Of a DNA stretch of 64,000 nucleotides, positions 36,168-44,846 are shown piece after piece (position 1 is the first letter of the stretch; each line of letters opens with the position of its first letter). The stretch covers positions 57,659 to 121,658 of the forward strand of contig JAGOMA010000017.1 in NCBI GenBank assembly GCA_017993775.1, in the 5' to 3' direction. The translations under genes and the position numbers were made by a program. Origin of the DNA: Chloroflexota bacterium. GTDB taxonomy: Bacteria > Chloroflexota > Anaerolineae > Promineifilales > Promineifilaceae. The notes below the pieces were generated by a model. The model saw nothing but the letters and a program-made list of their open reading frames with translations, ran no database searches and was not told the DNA's origin.

Positions 36168-37268
36168 ATGGCAAGTGTAACATATAAAAATGTGTATAAG
36201 CGTTTCGGGGATGTCGTTGTCATTAACGACCTCAACATGGATATTGCCGACAAAGAATTTGTCGTCTTTGTTGGTCCATCCGGTTGCGGCAAATCGACCA
36301 GCCTGCGTATGCTTGCGGGCCTGGAAGAAATCAGCGAAGGCGAAATCAGCATTGGTGATCGCGTCGTCAATGATGTGCCGCCCAAAGATCGTGACATTGC
36401 TATGGTGTTCCAATCCTACGCCTTGTACCCGCACATGAGCGTGTACGACAACATGGCCTTTGGCCTGAAACTGCGTAAAACCCCCAAAGCAGAAATCGAC
36501 CGCCGCGTAAAAGAAGCAGCCGATATTTTGGGGTTGGGCAGCCTGTTAGAGCGCAAGCCAAAAGCTCTCTCCGGTGGTCAGCGCCAACGTGTGGCTGTAG
36601 GCCGCGCCATTGTCCGCGAACCAGCCGTGTTCTTGATGGACGAACCACTGTCCAACCTGGACGCGAAATTGCGCGTTTCTGCCCGCGCCGAAATCACCAA
36701 ATTGCACAAGCGTCTGGGAACAACCTTCATCTACGTGACCCACGATCAGGTGGAAGCCATGACCATGGGCGACCGTATTGCTGTGTTGGCTGATGGCATT
36801 TTGCAGCAAATTGACTCGCCGCGCAGCCTGTACAACAAGCCCAACAACGTATTTGTGGCTGGTTTCATCGGCAGCCCGGCTATGAACTTCTTCACCGCAA
36901 CGATGGTGCAAGAAGATGGTCACCTCTTCTTGGACAGCGGTGATTTCCGCGTTCAGATTCCTGATGATCGTAAACCGGTCTTCCAATCTTATGCTGGCTC
37001 CGAAGTAACCATGGGTATGCGCCCAGAACACATCCATTCGCCGGAATTTGCCCCGCCAGGCATCGTCGCCGCCCCGATCAAAGGCACGGCCGAATTGGTC
37101 GAATTGTTGGGTCATGAACTTCATCTGTATGTGAACACCGGCAAGAACAGCCTGGTAGCCACAGTGGATACGCGCATGAACGTAAATGTTGGCAACAACG
37201 TTGATCTGGTTATGGATATGGGCAATCTGCATCTGTTCGATAAGAAGACAGAGAAAGCGATTCGTTAA
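36168..37268 (+). CDS. Sugar ABC transporter ATP-binding protein (MalK/UgpC/MsmK type)
   Basis: A 366-residue ATPase of the CUT1 carbohydrate importers. It has Walker [11 protein letters not shown]-loop, signature LSGGQRQRVAVGRAI, Walker B FLMDEPLSNLDAKLR, switch H in VTHDQVEAMT, and a C-terminal TOBE/regulatory domain (about residues 240-366, MGMRPEHIHS). No binding protein or permease is adjacent, so it probably energises several sugar importers encoded elsewhere, as MsmK does. AAAGGAG lies seven bases before ATG 36168. Codon use looks optimised and it has a near-consensus promoter, suggesting high expression. No ACGGCCGT occurs inside the gene, but two copies form its terminator. Confidence 0.93.
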   Translation: MASVTYKNVYKRFGDVVVINDLNMDIADKEFVVFVGPSGCGKSTSLRMLAGLEEISEGEISIGDRVVNDVPPKDRDIAMVFQSYALYPHMSVYDNMAFGLKLRKTPKAEIDRRVKEAADILGLGSLLERKPKALSGGQRQRVAVGRAIVREPAVFLMDEPLSNLDAKLRVSARAEITKLHKRLGTTFIYVTHDQVEAMTMGDRIAVLADGILQQIDSPRSLYNKPNNVFVAGFIGSPAMNFFTATMVQEDGHLFLDSGDFRVQIPDDRKPVFQSYAGSEVTMGMRPEHIHSPEFAPPGIVAAPIKGTAELVELLGHELHLYVNTGKNSLVATVDTRMNVNVGNNVDLVMDMGNLHLFDKKTEKAIR

Positions 37269-37294
37269 CCAATTGATTTTGGCCTGAAATGATG

Positions 37295-37327
37295 AAACGG
37301 CCGTTCCCCCCGGAACGGCCGTTTTTT
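37295..37327 (+). terminator. Intrinsic terminator made of two ACGGCCGT palindromes
   Basis: AAACGGCCGTTCC and GGAACGGCCGTTT form a 13-bp stem with a CCCC loop, followed by TTTTTT. Two copies of the iterated palindrome, each self-complementary, pair with one another to end ABC ATPase transcription. Confidence 0.85.
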
Positions 37328-37355
37328 ATTCTTGCAGCTCAAGCCACACAGTCCT

Positions 37356-37706
37356 ATGCCTGAAGCACACTATGCCATTGGTGACACCTTTCCCGCGCAG
37401 TTTGCCTGGCGCCTGCCAGACGGCGACTATTTGCGCGCTGTGTTCACCTGCGAAGTCCTCAGCCTTGTCCCGGCCGCCGATAAATACGTCGTGCGGCTCA
37501 CGCAGTTGGTAGCTGGCCGTCAGGAAACCAGCGAAGGTGTCTTGAAACCAGAAGATACGTTCAATAGTGAATATTGGCCGCTGGTGCAAAAATTAGCCGG
37601 GCGTCGAATTTCGCTGGCCTTTGAAGCGGACGACACCCACGCAGTGCATTTGCGCCTGGAAACATTAACCGGCGCGCACAACTTCTTTTACCGTTTCCCC
37701 GATTAA
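37356..37706 (+). CDS. Small hypothetical protein
   Basis: A 116-residue protein beginning MPEAHYAIGDTFPAQFAWRL. Alternating hydrophobic pattern suggests an all-beta fold. No family recognised and no membrane segment. It starts 29 bp after the ABC ATPase terminator without a clear ribosome site or promoter, so the start and expression are uncertain. Confidence 0.55.
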   Translation: MPEAHYAIGDTFPAQFAWRLPDGDYLRAVFTCEVLSLVPAADKYVVRLTQLVAGRQETSEGVLKPEDTFNSEYWPLVQKLAGRRISLAFEADDTHAVHLRLETLTGAHNFFYRFPD

Positions 37707-37831
37707 CCCCGGGCTGTTTGAGTCACAAACTCAGTTTGCCGTCGTTAACGGCCCCGGAACTGTGGAAGGATTGGAGATTGAAGAGTGTGATTAACGTCCA
37801 ATCTCCAATCTCTGCCCCCCGAACTTAAACC

Positions 37832-39307
37832 TTAAACAGGCTCGTCGCCGAAAACCCGCCGCCAAAGGTTGTTTTGCAGTATGTTGTGCGGGTCGCAGCG
37901 GGCTTTTAGGGCGCGGAATTGGTTGATGGCTTCTTGGCCCAGATAGGCTTCAGCCACTTCTGGCCGGACAGTGCTGTCTTTGGCGAAGTAGAAACGGCCG
38001 TTTGCCGCCAAGACAATCTCGTCCAATTCCCGCGTCAGCTTCAAGAGTTTGCTCTGGTTCCCCGATGTCACCCGAAAATCCATCGCCATCGAGAAGCCAT
38101 CTAGCGCATGGCTGAGTAAAAAGTTGTCTGGCCGATGGCGTTTGAAAACGGTTAGATAATTGGGCTGATCGAAATGCTGCGAGACGCGCAAGATGTCGGC
38201 AAAAGCCATCTGGGCATTTTCTTTGGGAATGAAGGGCTGATATTGAATTAAGCCGCCGGGTCCGTACGCTTTTTTCCAATGCGGCACGTAATCCAACAAA
38301 AAATGGAAAGCGGCGTGGGTTTGTAAATAAACCTTTCCACCGCCCACATGACCCGCATAATATTTGGCTGTGTTGATCAGCCGCGTACCGGCATTATTCA
38401 TAAACGGCCGCATGCCCAACCACATAATTGATTTAGGCACGATGCCCATCAGGTTTTCCGGCACGTGCTGGTTGTCCAGGCGCAGGCTTTGGCTGGGATT
38501 TGGGTCATCCCCTTCTGGCAGGTAATAGGCCCGATGGACATCGCCGCGACCGAGCGCACGGCCGTGCGCGAACGCATCCATCCACCCCACAATGTAATCC
38601 GATTCATCGACATAAGCGCGGAAATAATCGAACATGCCGCTCAGGTCGGCTTGCGCCTGCGTGTAGACTTGTAGGAAGCCGGAGTAAATGCGGGTCATTT
38701 TGAGCGTTAGGCTGGTGAAACAGCCCAGCAGCCCCATCCCGCCGATGGCGGCGTGGAAAATGTCGCTGTTTTCTGTGCGGCTGCACGTGATGATCTCCCC
38801 GGACGGCAGCATCAAATCGAATTCCAGGATGTGCTCGCCGATGGTGCCTTTGCGCCAGGCGTTTTTGCCGTGGACGTTCATGCCGGCACAGCCGCCGATG
38901 GTGGTTTTAGACGTGCCGGTAACCACGGGCGGCCACCAGCCATCTTCGATGACGTACTGCCACAACTCATGCAAGTTCAGGCCCGGCTCGACGCGGATAC
39001 GGCCGTTTTCCGGGTTCCACTCCAGCACGCGGTTCATGCGGCGCACATCTAGCACAATGTTTTCATTGTTCATGAAGGCATCGCCGTAACTGTTGCCGCC
39101 GCCGCGCATGGCAATAGAACGGCCGCTCTGGGCAGCGATTTCAAAGACTTTGGCCAGCGCTTCCAGAGTGCTGGGGCGATATACATAGCTCATGCCGCGT
39201 GTCGATTCGCCCCAGCCGCTGACCACTTCCAGATGCTCGTCCGGCAGAACGGCCGGTAAGGCATATGATTTGTGATTGGATGATGGTTGAACTGATTTGT
39301 TAATCAT
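37832..39307 (-). CDS. FAD-linked oxidase resembling DprE1
   Basis: A 491-residue FAD-binding oxidase of the VAO/alditol-oxidase superfamily. FAD-binding residues are in RGGGNSYGDAF and in GTSKTTIGGCAGMNVHGKNAWRKGTIGEH. The latter closely parallels the GGAIACDIHGKNHH region of DprE1, the flavoenzyme that oxidises decaprenylphosphoryl-ribose. LPSGEIITCSRTENSDIF and GGMGLLGCF extend the match. With the SDR gene 107 bp upstream on the same strand it forms a DprE1/DprE2-like pair. Polyprenyl-phosphate sugar epimerisation is inferred from this pairing; another sugar-alcohol oxidase activity is possible. Confidence 0.78.
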   Translation of the reverse strand: MINKSVQPSSNHKSYALPAVLPDEHLEVVSGWGESTRGMSYVYRPSTLEALAKVFEIAAQSGRSIAMRGGGNSYGDAFMNNENIVLDVRRMNRVLEWNPENGRIRVEPGLNLHELWQYVIEDGWWPPVVTGTSKTTIGGCAGMNVHGKNAWRKGTIGEHILEFDLMLPSGEIITCSRTENSDIFHAAIGGMGLLGCFTSLTLKMTRIYSGFLQVYTQAQADLSGMFDYFRAYVDESDYIVGWMDAFAHGRALGRGDVHRAYYLPEGDDPNPSQSLRLDNQHVPENLMGIVPKSIMWLGMRPFMNNAGTRLINTAKYYAGHVGGGKVYLQTHAAFHFLLDYVPHWKKAYGPGGLIQYQPFIPKENAQMAFADILRVSQHFDQPNYLTVFKRHRPDNFLLSHALDGFSMAMDFRVTSGNQSKLLKLTRELDEIVLAANGRFYFAKDSTVRPEVAEAYLGQEAINQFRALKARCDPHNILQNNLWRRVFGDEPV

Positions 39308-39414
39308 GATTGTTACCCATAATGTATTTGCACAGACCCTAAGGGTTTGTTCTCGAGAAATTCAACTGGGCTTCTCGAGTAAAAATTAACGTCTAGATCG
39401 TTAGCCGGTAATCT

Positions 39415-40200
39415 CTAAAAACTCAGCCGCCGAAAAATGAAGGATGGAATGTGTCGGATGACAAGACCCACCAATCCCCAACGGGCTGGAACATAGACGA
39501 CGTGCCGCTTTTGTTGGATGGCCGCGCCGATTTGCTGGGCCGCTTCTTCCGGCGAAATAACCCAAAAGGTTTTGGGCGCGTTGGCCAACAAAATGGTATC
39601 GACAAAGCCGGGTTTGATGGTTGTGACGGTGACCCGCTTTTTTGCCAGGCGGTTGCGCAGCGCTTCCAGGTAGGTGTTTAGCCCGGCTTTGCTGGTGTTG
39701 TACACCGGCGATCCTACGCGGCCCCGGTCGCCGGCGATGGAGCTGATGCCGACAATGTGGCCGTGCCGGGCGCGGGAAAAGCGCACGGCCGCTTGATTGA
39801 GCCAGGCAATTGCGCCGAGCAGGTTGACGTCGATCATCGCTTTGTCTTTGTCTAGATCATATTCTTCGAGGGCCACGGCGGGCTGAACGCCCGCGACGTA
39901 GACGATGAGGTCCAACCCGCCCAGGTCTTGGACGATGCGTTGGAAGAGGGCGGGGACGACGGCCGTTTCCGTCACATCATGCACATATGGCAGCACACGA
40001 GCGGCGCCTGGCGCAGGGGCGTTTAGCGTTGTGCAGAGGGCGTTCAATTCTGCTTCGCGGCGGGCCAGAGCGGCCACAATGTAGCCGCGGTTGGCCAATT
40101 CGCCTACCAGCGCTGCGCCTATGCCCGAGGACGCGCCCACGACGATGGCGCGTTGAATAGGTTGTAAAGGTTTGGAAATGATGGTTGTGTTTTTGGTCAT
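39415..40200 (-). CDS. Short-chain dehydrogenase resembling DprE2
   Basis: A 261-residue NAD(P)-dependent short-chain dehydrogenase. It has a cofactor motif VVGASSGIGAAL, NAG-equivalent YVAGVQ, a catalytic Ser in ISSIAG, and YNTSK with Tyr/Lys. The C-terminal IPSFIFRRLSF is hydrophobic and basic and could touch the membrane. Position directly upstream of the DprE1-like oxidase suggests it reduces the keto intermediate made by that enzyme. A generic SDR role cannot be excluded. ACGGCCGT encodes ETAV within the cofactor-binding half. Confidence 0.78.
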   Translation of the reverse strand: MTKNTTIISKPLQPIQRAIVVGASSGIGAALVGELANRGYIVAALARREAELNALCTTLNAPAPGAARVLPYVHDVTETAVVPALFQRIVQDLGGLDLIVYVAGVQPAVALEEYDLDKDKAMIDVNLLGAIAWLNQAAVRFSRARHGHIVGISSIAGDRGRVGSPVYNTSKAGLNTYLEALRNRLAKKRVTVTTIKPGFVDTILLANAPKTFWVISPEEAAQQIGAAIQQKRHVVYVPARWGLVGLVIRHIPSFIFRRLSF

Positions 40201-40217
40201 AGTTGTTTGTTAGATGG

Positions 40218-40240
40218 GATGATTCACTCTATGAGTCATC
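40218..40240. promoter_or_regulatory. Operator-like dyad upstream of the DprE2/DprE1-like genes
   Basis: GATGATTCA and TGAGTCATC (8 of 9 bases complementary) around CTCTA, centred about 30 bp upstream of the SDR start and just downstream of a TATAA-type -10 candidate on the minus strand. Position and symmetry fit a repressor site. No regulator is assigned. Confidence 0.3.
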
Positions 40241-40433
40241 TCGCTTTGGTTTATAAAATGGGTACTAAAATGGGGTGTGGAACCACAAAATGAAAGCCGG
40301 GAAACGGCCGTGTCACGCTTCACACCGCCTCAGATTGTAACACAAGCGACTATGGACTAAATATGATGATTGTCATACGTCATGGGCACAAGAAGGCAGC
40401 AAAGCGGTAAAAAGCGACGGAAAGGTGAACCCG

Positions 40434-41531
40434 CTACCACAAATAAATCGGGTTGCTGTAAATCCAGCCCCGCTCTTTGCCCTCGAAGGGCAGCGTGCAT
40501 TCAACCCGGTAAGCCCCTTCATCGACTGGAATGTACGTCAGGTGGGTTTTATTGGTGATGGCGGCCACCGTTTTGCCATGCCGGATGAGCCGTATATTTG
40601 CCGGAATGGGGGTCTTAACCTGGAGCGTGGCTCCCGCGTCTAGCTGCACCCGGTCGCCGATGCTGCCTTTGTTGATGCCTTGCCCGGTGAAACGGAAGCC
40701 TTTGGTGGGGTGGGGCAAGTCGTAGGCCACCCAGGCGTTGCCGCTGCCGATGGCTTTGTAGATGAGCTTTTTGTCCTGAGCGATGTCGCCGGTTAGCGGT
40801 TTGGGGATGAGAATGTGGGTGTTGACAGCGCGAAAGAGGTATTCGTAGGGGAAGATGGTGCGTTCCCACGGCCCCAGGCGCACAAGTGTGCCGTGGGCGT
40901 CGCTGTTGCCGATGGCGTGGATCTGTTTGCCCTGGGCCAACAGCTCGTCCCAAAAGGCCAATGTCTCCGGCTCCGGGCCGGTGATGTACCGTTCCGGGTG
41001 GAAGGCGACGCGCAGTAAAGCCATGATGACGAAGGGTTTGAATTTGAAGGGCGCTTTTTCCACAGCCAGGGCGAGCTGGTTTTTGAAGCTGGACATGTAA
41101 TTCCAGATTTCCAGGCCGGTGTAGCCGTTGATGTCCCAATCGTGCCAGCCTAAATCTTCAAATTTGAGCAGGGGTAGGTCTTTTTCGTGGGGGTGGGCCA
41201 GGAAGCTGTGGCCGCCAACGGCCGTTATCTCGTTTATAAGGTGTTGGGGGTCGGCGGCATGGCAGGCTAGCTCGCATTGGGCGCCGTAGGCCAGCAGGTG
41301 GCTGGCCTGGGGTTGGCGGCGGGTGTTGTGAATTTCTTCGCTGGTGAGGAGGAGGACACGGCCGTTGCCATTCTCATAATACCCTTCCACGCCATCTACC
41401 CAGACATTATGGTCGGTGACAATGACAAAATCCAGTCCGGCGGCGATGGCGTCTTCGGCGATTTCGGCGTGCCACTTTTCGCCATCGGAATAGGGTGTGT
41501 GCATGTGCAGGTTGCCGACAATTTCGTGCAT
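40434..41531 (-). CDS. PHP-domain metal-dependent phosphoesterase
   Basis: A 365-residue protein with the PHP fold. Metal-binding motifs are HMHTPYSDG (residues 8-16), VTDHNVW, SFLAHPHE and IGNSDAHG, which supply the usual His/Asp ligands. The last about 90 residues (beginning near INKGSIGDRVQL) are beta-rich and may form a separate domain. Substrate unknown; stand-alone PHP proteins are often phosphatases. ATG 41531 begins directly before the first metal motif. Confidence 0.88.
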   Translation of the reverse strand: MHEIVGNLHMHTPYSDGEKWHAEIAEDAIAAGLDFVIVTDHNVWVDGVEGYYENGNGRVLLLTSEEIHNTRRQPQASHLLAYGAQCELACHAADPQHLINEITAVGGHSFLAHPHEKDLPLLKFEDLGWHDWDINGYTGLEIWNYMSSFKNQLALAVEKAPFKFKPFVIMALLRVAFHPERYITGPEPETLAFWDELLAQGKQIHAIGNSDAHGTLVRLGPWERTIFPYEYLFRAVNTHILIPKPLTGDIAQDKKLIYKAIGSGNAWVAYDLPHPTKGFRFTGQGINKGSIGDRVQLDAGATLQVKTPIPANIRLIRHGKTVAAITNKTHLTYIPVDEGAYRVECTLPFEGKERGWIYSNPIYLW

Positions 41532-41613
41532 TGGATACTGCTATTCTCCCATCGGAATGTGGCTGTTATGCTACCATAAAAAGCGTGATAGACCATCGAC
41601 GGATGTACGGCCG

Positions 41614-42123
41614 TTACCATTCTCCGGCGTACTGAGGGTTATACGGCCGTACATCGGCCAGCGTATAGGCCCATTTCAGCTCCACCAACTGCCGCATGTG
41701 CAATATATCATGGGCAACCCAGGCCGCCAGCAGGTCGCCGGCGGTGAATTTGCCCCAAGGCGCTTCGCGGAATGTGTTCCAGTTGGGTGCGCCCAACGTG
41801 GCCAGCCACACCAGGGAGTTTTGTCGTTCTTGCAAGAAGTCGGCCAGGGAAGGGGAGAGGGAACGGCCGTTATACTCGCGCTGTGTCACCCATCCTTGCG
41901 GGTCGATTGGCGTCCAGGGTTCGTCTGGATGTTGCAGCATTTGCTCTAAATGGGCGCGAAAATCCTCTCGTTCTTCGTCTGCCAGATGGTTGATCACTTC
42001 CATAATCGACCAGGATTCGGGGTCTGGCTTATGGCGAGCCGTTTTATCATCCAGGTCTTCCACCAGCAGGCGGATGATTTTGCTGTTATCTTTTAAATGT
42101 TGGACAGCTTTGGGGAAGTTCAT
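41614..42123 (-). CDS. DinB-family protein
   Basis: A 169-residue four-helix protein of the DinB/YfiT superfamily. It has the typical three-histidine arrangement (SIMEVINHLADEE...; AAWVAHDILHMRQL). Members are metal-binding enzymes or thiol transferases; the role here is unknown. A short overlap-free run of genes on the minus strand (PHP, DinB, small membrane protein, Usp) shares direction and may be loosely co-transcribed. Confidence 0.82.
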   Translation of the reverse strand: MNFPKAVQHLKDNSKIIRLLVEDLDDKTARHKPDPESWSIMEVINHLADEEREDFRAHLEQMLQHPDEPWTPIDPQGWVTQREYNGRSLSPSLADFLQERQNSLVWLATLGAPNWNTFREAPWGKFTAGDLLAAWVAHDILHMRQLVELKWAYTLADVRPYNPQYAGEW

Positions 42124-42145
42124 ACAGACCTTTTTACATCACTTT

Positions 42146-42589
42146 TTATAGGCCGGGCGTTTTTGCCGAACGGTTGGTCAGTCGGCCGATGAAAGCGCCT
42201 ACGGGCGCGGCAAATAGGAAAGCCAGCACTCCGGCGGTTACCAAACCCATGCTCATCAGGATGCCCGTCCACACGAAGGCATAGGTTGGCCCCAGGTTTT
42301 TCACGATACGGCCGTCGGCATTTTCGCAGCGCACTTCATACCCGGTTGATGGGTGTTCAAAGCCGTTTTCGTCCTGGCTGGTGGTGGCATAGGTATGGAC
42401 CTTGGGCATACTACCTTCCGGGCACATGGTCGGACCCAACAGGCGCGCCACATAGTTGGCGTTGAGCGTGGAGGTGATTCCGCCGACGGCCGCAGCCACG
42501 GGGATGAGACAGCTGCCTAACAAGCAGAACGTGAGCAGCCAAATGACACAACCTGACATGGTTCCAACTTGCGCCGATTTCATGTTCAT
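42146..42589 (-). CDS. Small two-helix membrane protein of unknown function
   Basis: A 147-residue protein with hydrophobic segments at about 10-35 and 108-135. Between them is an extracytoplasmic loop with two cysteines (GPTMCPEG and YEVRCENADGRIV) that could form a disulphide. No family recognised. A second in-frame ATG lies six bases downstream of the proposed start. Confidence 0.65.
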   Translation of the reverse strand: MNMKSAQVGTMSGCVIWLLTFCLLGSCLIPVAAAVGGITSTLNANYVARLLGPTMCPEGSMPKVHTYATTSQDENGFEHPSTGYEVRCENADGRIVKNLGPTYAFVWTGILMSMGLVTAGVLAFLFAAPVGAFIGRLTNRSAKTPGL

Positions 42590-42623
42590 AGAGCAATATC
42601 CGGGATAGCCCGTTAAGTCGATT

Positions 42624-43094
42624 TTATGGGTTTTGGCTGTCGCCCGGTGTAACCTGGATCACACGCAGGTGGCCTTCTCGTTCTAACTCGCTGATGAAAT
42701 TATCCAGCTCGCCCGCCTCAAAAACATTTCGGCCGGGGGTACGTGTCGGGCTGCCAATCACCAGCACTTTGGCCTGGGTGGCGATGGCAAACTGGAGCAT
42801 CTGCTTGCGGATACTGCCCTCGCGGACGACGTAATCCACCTCGGTTACGCCCTGGCGTTGGGCGCGATCCTTCAGGATCATCATGGCAAATGTGCCCATC
42901 TCGACCAATTCATTGTACACCACGCTCAGTGGCCCGACGGTGGCGTGCTGCAAAAACTCGGCATCCATGACGTGCAAGAAGGTTAGACGGCCGTTGCTCT
43001 CCACCGCCAGTCGAATAGCCCGGGTCACTGTGTCGCGGCTTTCAGCGCCGCCGCGTACCGCGCAGATAATATGTTTGGAATCGAATTCAGTCAT
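42624..43094 (-). CDS. Universal stress protein (UspA) family protein, downstream copy
   Basis: A 156-residue UspA-like protein. It has the N-terminal strand IICAVRGGAESRDTV and a nucleotide-loop-like GSPTRTPGRNVFEAG that deviates from the ATP-binding GxxGxxxxxxxGS consensus, so ATP binding is doubtful. It follows the SLC13-type transporter gene by 42 bp on the same strand; a second Usp gene precedes the transporter. The AAGGA region before ATG 43094 supports the start. Confidence 0.85.
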   Translation of the reverse strand: MTEFDSKHIICAVRGGAESRDTVTRAIRLAVESNGRLTFLHVMDAEFLQHATVGPLSVVYNELVEMGTFAMMILKDRAQRQGVTEVDYVVREGSIRKQMLQFAIATQAKVLVIGSPTRTPGRNVFEAGELDNFISELEREGHLRVIQVTPGDSQNP

Positions 43095-43136
43095 TGTGTT
43101 GATCCTTCTCCGAACCGCGCCGGTTCCAAAGGGTTG

Positions 43137-44846
43137 TTACAGAAAATGGAATACCAACCACAGCGTCGCCAGACTGACCGTGATCAGGAGCGCGGGAAAA
43201 CCTTTCTTAAAGAAATAGGCATATGTAATGGGGTAGCCGGCTCGATCGGCGATGCCCGAAGTGACCATGTTTGCCGACGCGCCGATCAACGACCCATTGC
43301 CGCCCATCGCCGCACCGACCGACAAACAGTAGAACAAGACGTTGTTTTGCGCGCCAGGTATGGTTGCCGTGAGGTAGCCGATGACCGGCAGCATGGCGGC
43401 CGTGAACGGGATATTGGCAATGACGGTGGAAAGCAGGGCGCTGAACCAGGTAACGGCCAGCACAGCCAGTAATAAATTGCTGCCAACAAGCCGCCCAATA
43501 CCATCGGCGATAAAACTGATCAGGCCGACCTCTTGCACCGCGCCCACGACAACAAACAGACCAATAAAAAACACCAATGTTGTCCAATCCACGGCTTCGA
43601 TCATCTCTTCAATATCTGGCCGAATCCATACCAGCAGGGCTGTCGCCCCCATGAGCGCCGTCACCGCCGGAATGAGATGGATTCGTTCGCCCATCACAAA
43701 TAAAACCAGCATAAAAAAGCCGACGATACCCGCTTTTTTAAGATGCTCTGGCTCGGTGATTTTTGCGCGTTCGGCTAATTTGTCTAGCAGGAGAGTTGAT
43801 AGCCCGCCCATTTCGCCGGAGCGTAATTCGTGGCGGTAAACAAACTCGCAGTAGATGATCAGCCCGACCATCGCCAGCAAAACGCCCGGCGTTAGATTGG
43901 TCAAAAAATCGTTAAATGATAATTTGGCGTAAGAGCCGATGAGAATGTTGGTCGGCGTGCCGATGAGCGTGCTGATGCCAGCCACGTTAGAGGCCAGCAC
44001 TTCCGGGATGAGTAGGGCCAGGGGATTCAGACTCAGGGCCAGAGCGATCTGTACAGTGATGGGGGTCATCAGCAACATGGTGGTGACATTGTCTAGTGTG
44101 GCTGAGGCGATGCCGGTGATACCCATCAAAATGATGACTAACAGCCAGATGCGCCCGCGGGAGAGGCGATAGGCGGCGAAGGCCAGCCATTGAAATACGC
44201 CGGTCCTTTCGACGACGGCAATGATGATCATCATGCCCATGATGAGGAAGATGACGTTCCAATCGACGTAACGCAGCGCGCCGCGAAAGTCGAAGATAAA
44301 CAAGTCGTTGGAGAACGGCCGTCCCAAATAGCTCACAGCAAACACCACCGACATTCCCAGCAGGGCGGCCAGCGTATTATGCAGCTTGCCCAGGGCAATC
44401 AACCCCAACATGCCGATGAAGACCAGGGCTGCAATCCAGAATGACGTTGTAACTTGCCGCAACAAAATTGTGTTGGGCAAAACGAGGGTCTGGCCAGCGC
44501 GCAAACTTTGGATCGCCGCATCGTCCAACGGGGTCTCATCAAAATGGAAATGCTCGCGTTCAATTCGCACAATGAGATGATCGGGCAGGGTTTCTGGCAG
44601 AGAAAGCGCATAGCGTCCATCGGCCTGGGTGATGGTCTGGCTGAGCGGGTTGTCATTGTCTGCTGTGACCAACGTTACGACGGCGTCAGCCACCAGTTGA
44701 TTCTGACGATCGATCACCCTGCCGGTGATTAAAGTGGCGCTTTCGGACGATTGTCCCTGAACAGTTTGCCATGGGAACACCATAAGCAGCGTGACCAAGA
44801 TCAGAAATGAGACCAGGGCGGAGAACCGCAAGGGTTTGTTTTTCAT
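43137..44846 (-). CDS. SLC13/ArsB-type ion transporter with N-terminal carboxypeptidase-regulatory-like domain
   Basis: A 569-residue membrane protein. It has a signal-like helix (residues 8-28), an extracytoplasmic beta-sandwich (about 38-130, TGRVIDRQNQLVADAVVTLV and TQADGRYALSLPE, typical of CarboxypepD_reg domains), and then an about 430-residue transporter with about eleven helices and two repeats. Repeat motifs include ASATLDNVTTMLLMTPIT and SNVAGISTLIGTPTNILIG, as in ArsB/NhaD/divalent-anion permeases. The fused sandwich is unusual. The start overlaps the upstream Usp stop by four bases, so the two are translationally coupled. Substrate unknown (anion, arsenite or dicarboxylate). Confidence 0.87.
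   Translation of the reverse strand: MKNKPLRFSALVSFLILVTLLMVFPWQTVQGQSSESATLITGRVIDRQNQLVADAVVTLVTADNDNPLSQTITQADGRYALSLPETLPDHLIVRIEREHFHFDETPLDDAAIQSLRAGQTLVLPNTILLRQVTTSFWIAALVFIGMLGLIALGKLHNTLAALLGMSVVFAVSYLGRPFSNDLFIFDFRGALRYVDWNVIFLIMGMMIIIAVVERTGVFQWLAFAAYRLSRGRIWLLVIILMGITGIASATLDNVTTMLLMTPITVQIALALSLNPLALLIPEVLASNVAGISTLIGTPTNILIGSYAKLSFNDFLTNLTPGVLLAMVGLIIYCEFVYRHELRSGEMGGLSTLLLDKLAERAKITEPEHLKKAGIVGFFMLVLFVMGERIHLIPAVTALMGATALLVWIRPDIEEMIEAVDWTTLVFFIGLFVVVGAVQEVGLISFIADGIGRLVGSNLLLAVLAVTWFSALLSTVIANIPFTAAMLPVIGYLTATIPGAQNNVLFYCLSVGAAMGGNGSLIGASANMVTSGIADRAGYPITYAYFFKKGFPALLITVSLATLWLVFHFL

Noticed and set aside
39332..39379. Riboswitch or tRNA-like element upstream of the DprE1-like gene
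   Set aside because: Only a short CTCGAGAA/TTCTCGAG dyad and a CCCTAAGGGTTT half-copy are present. There is no conserved RNA architecture.
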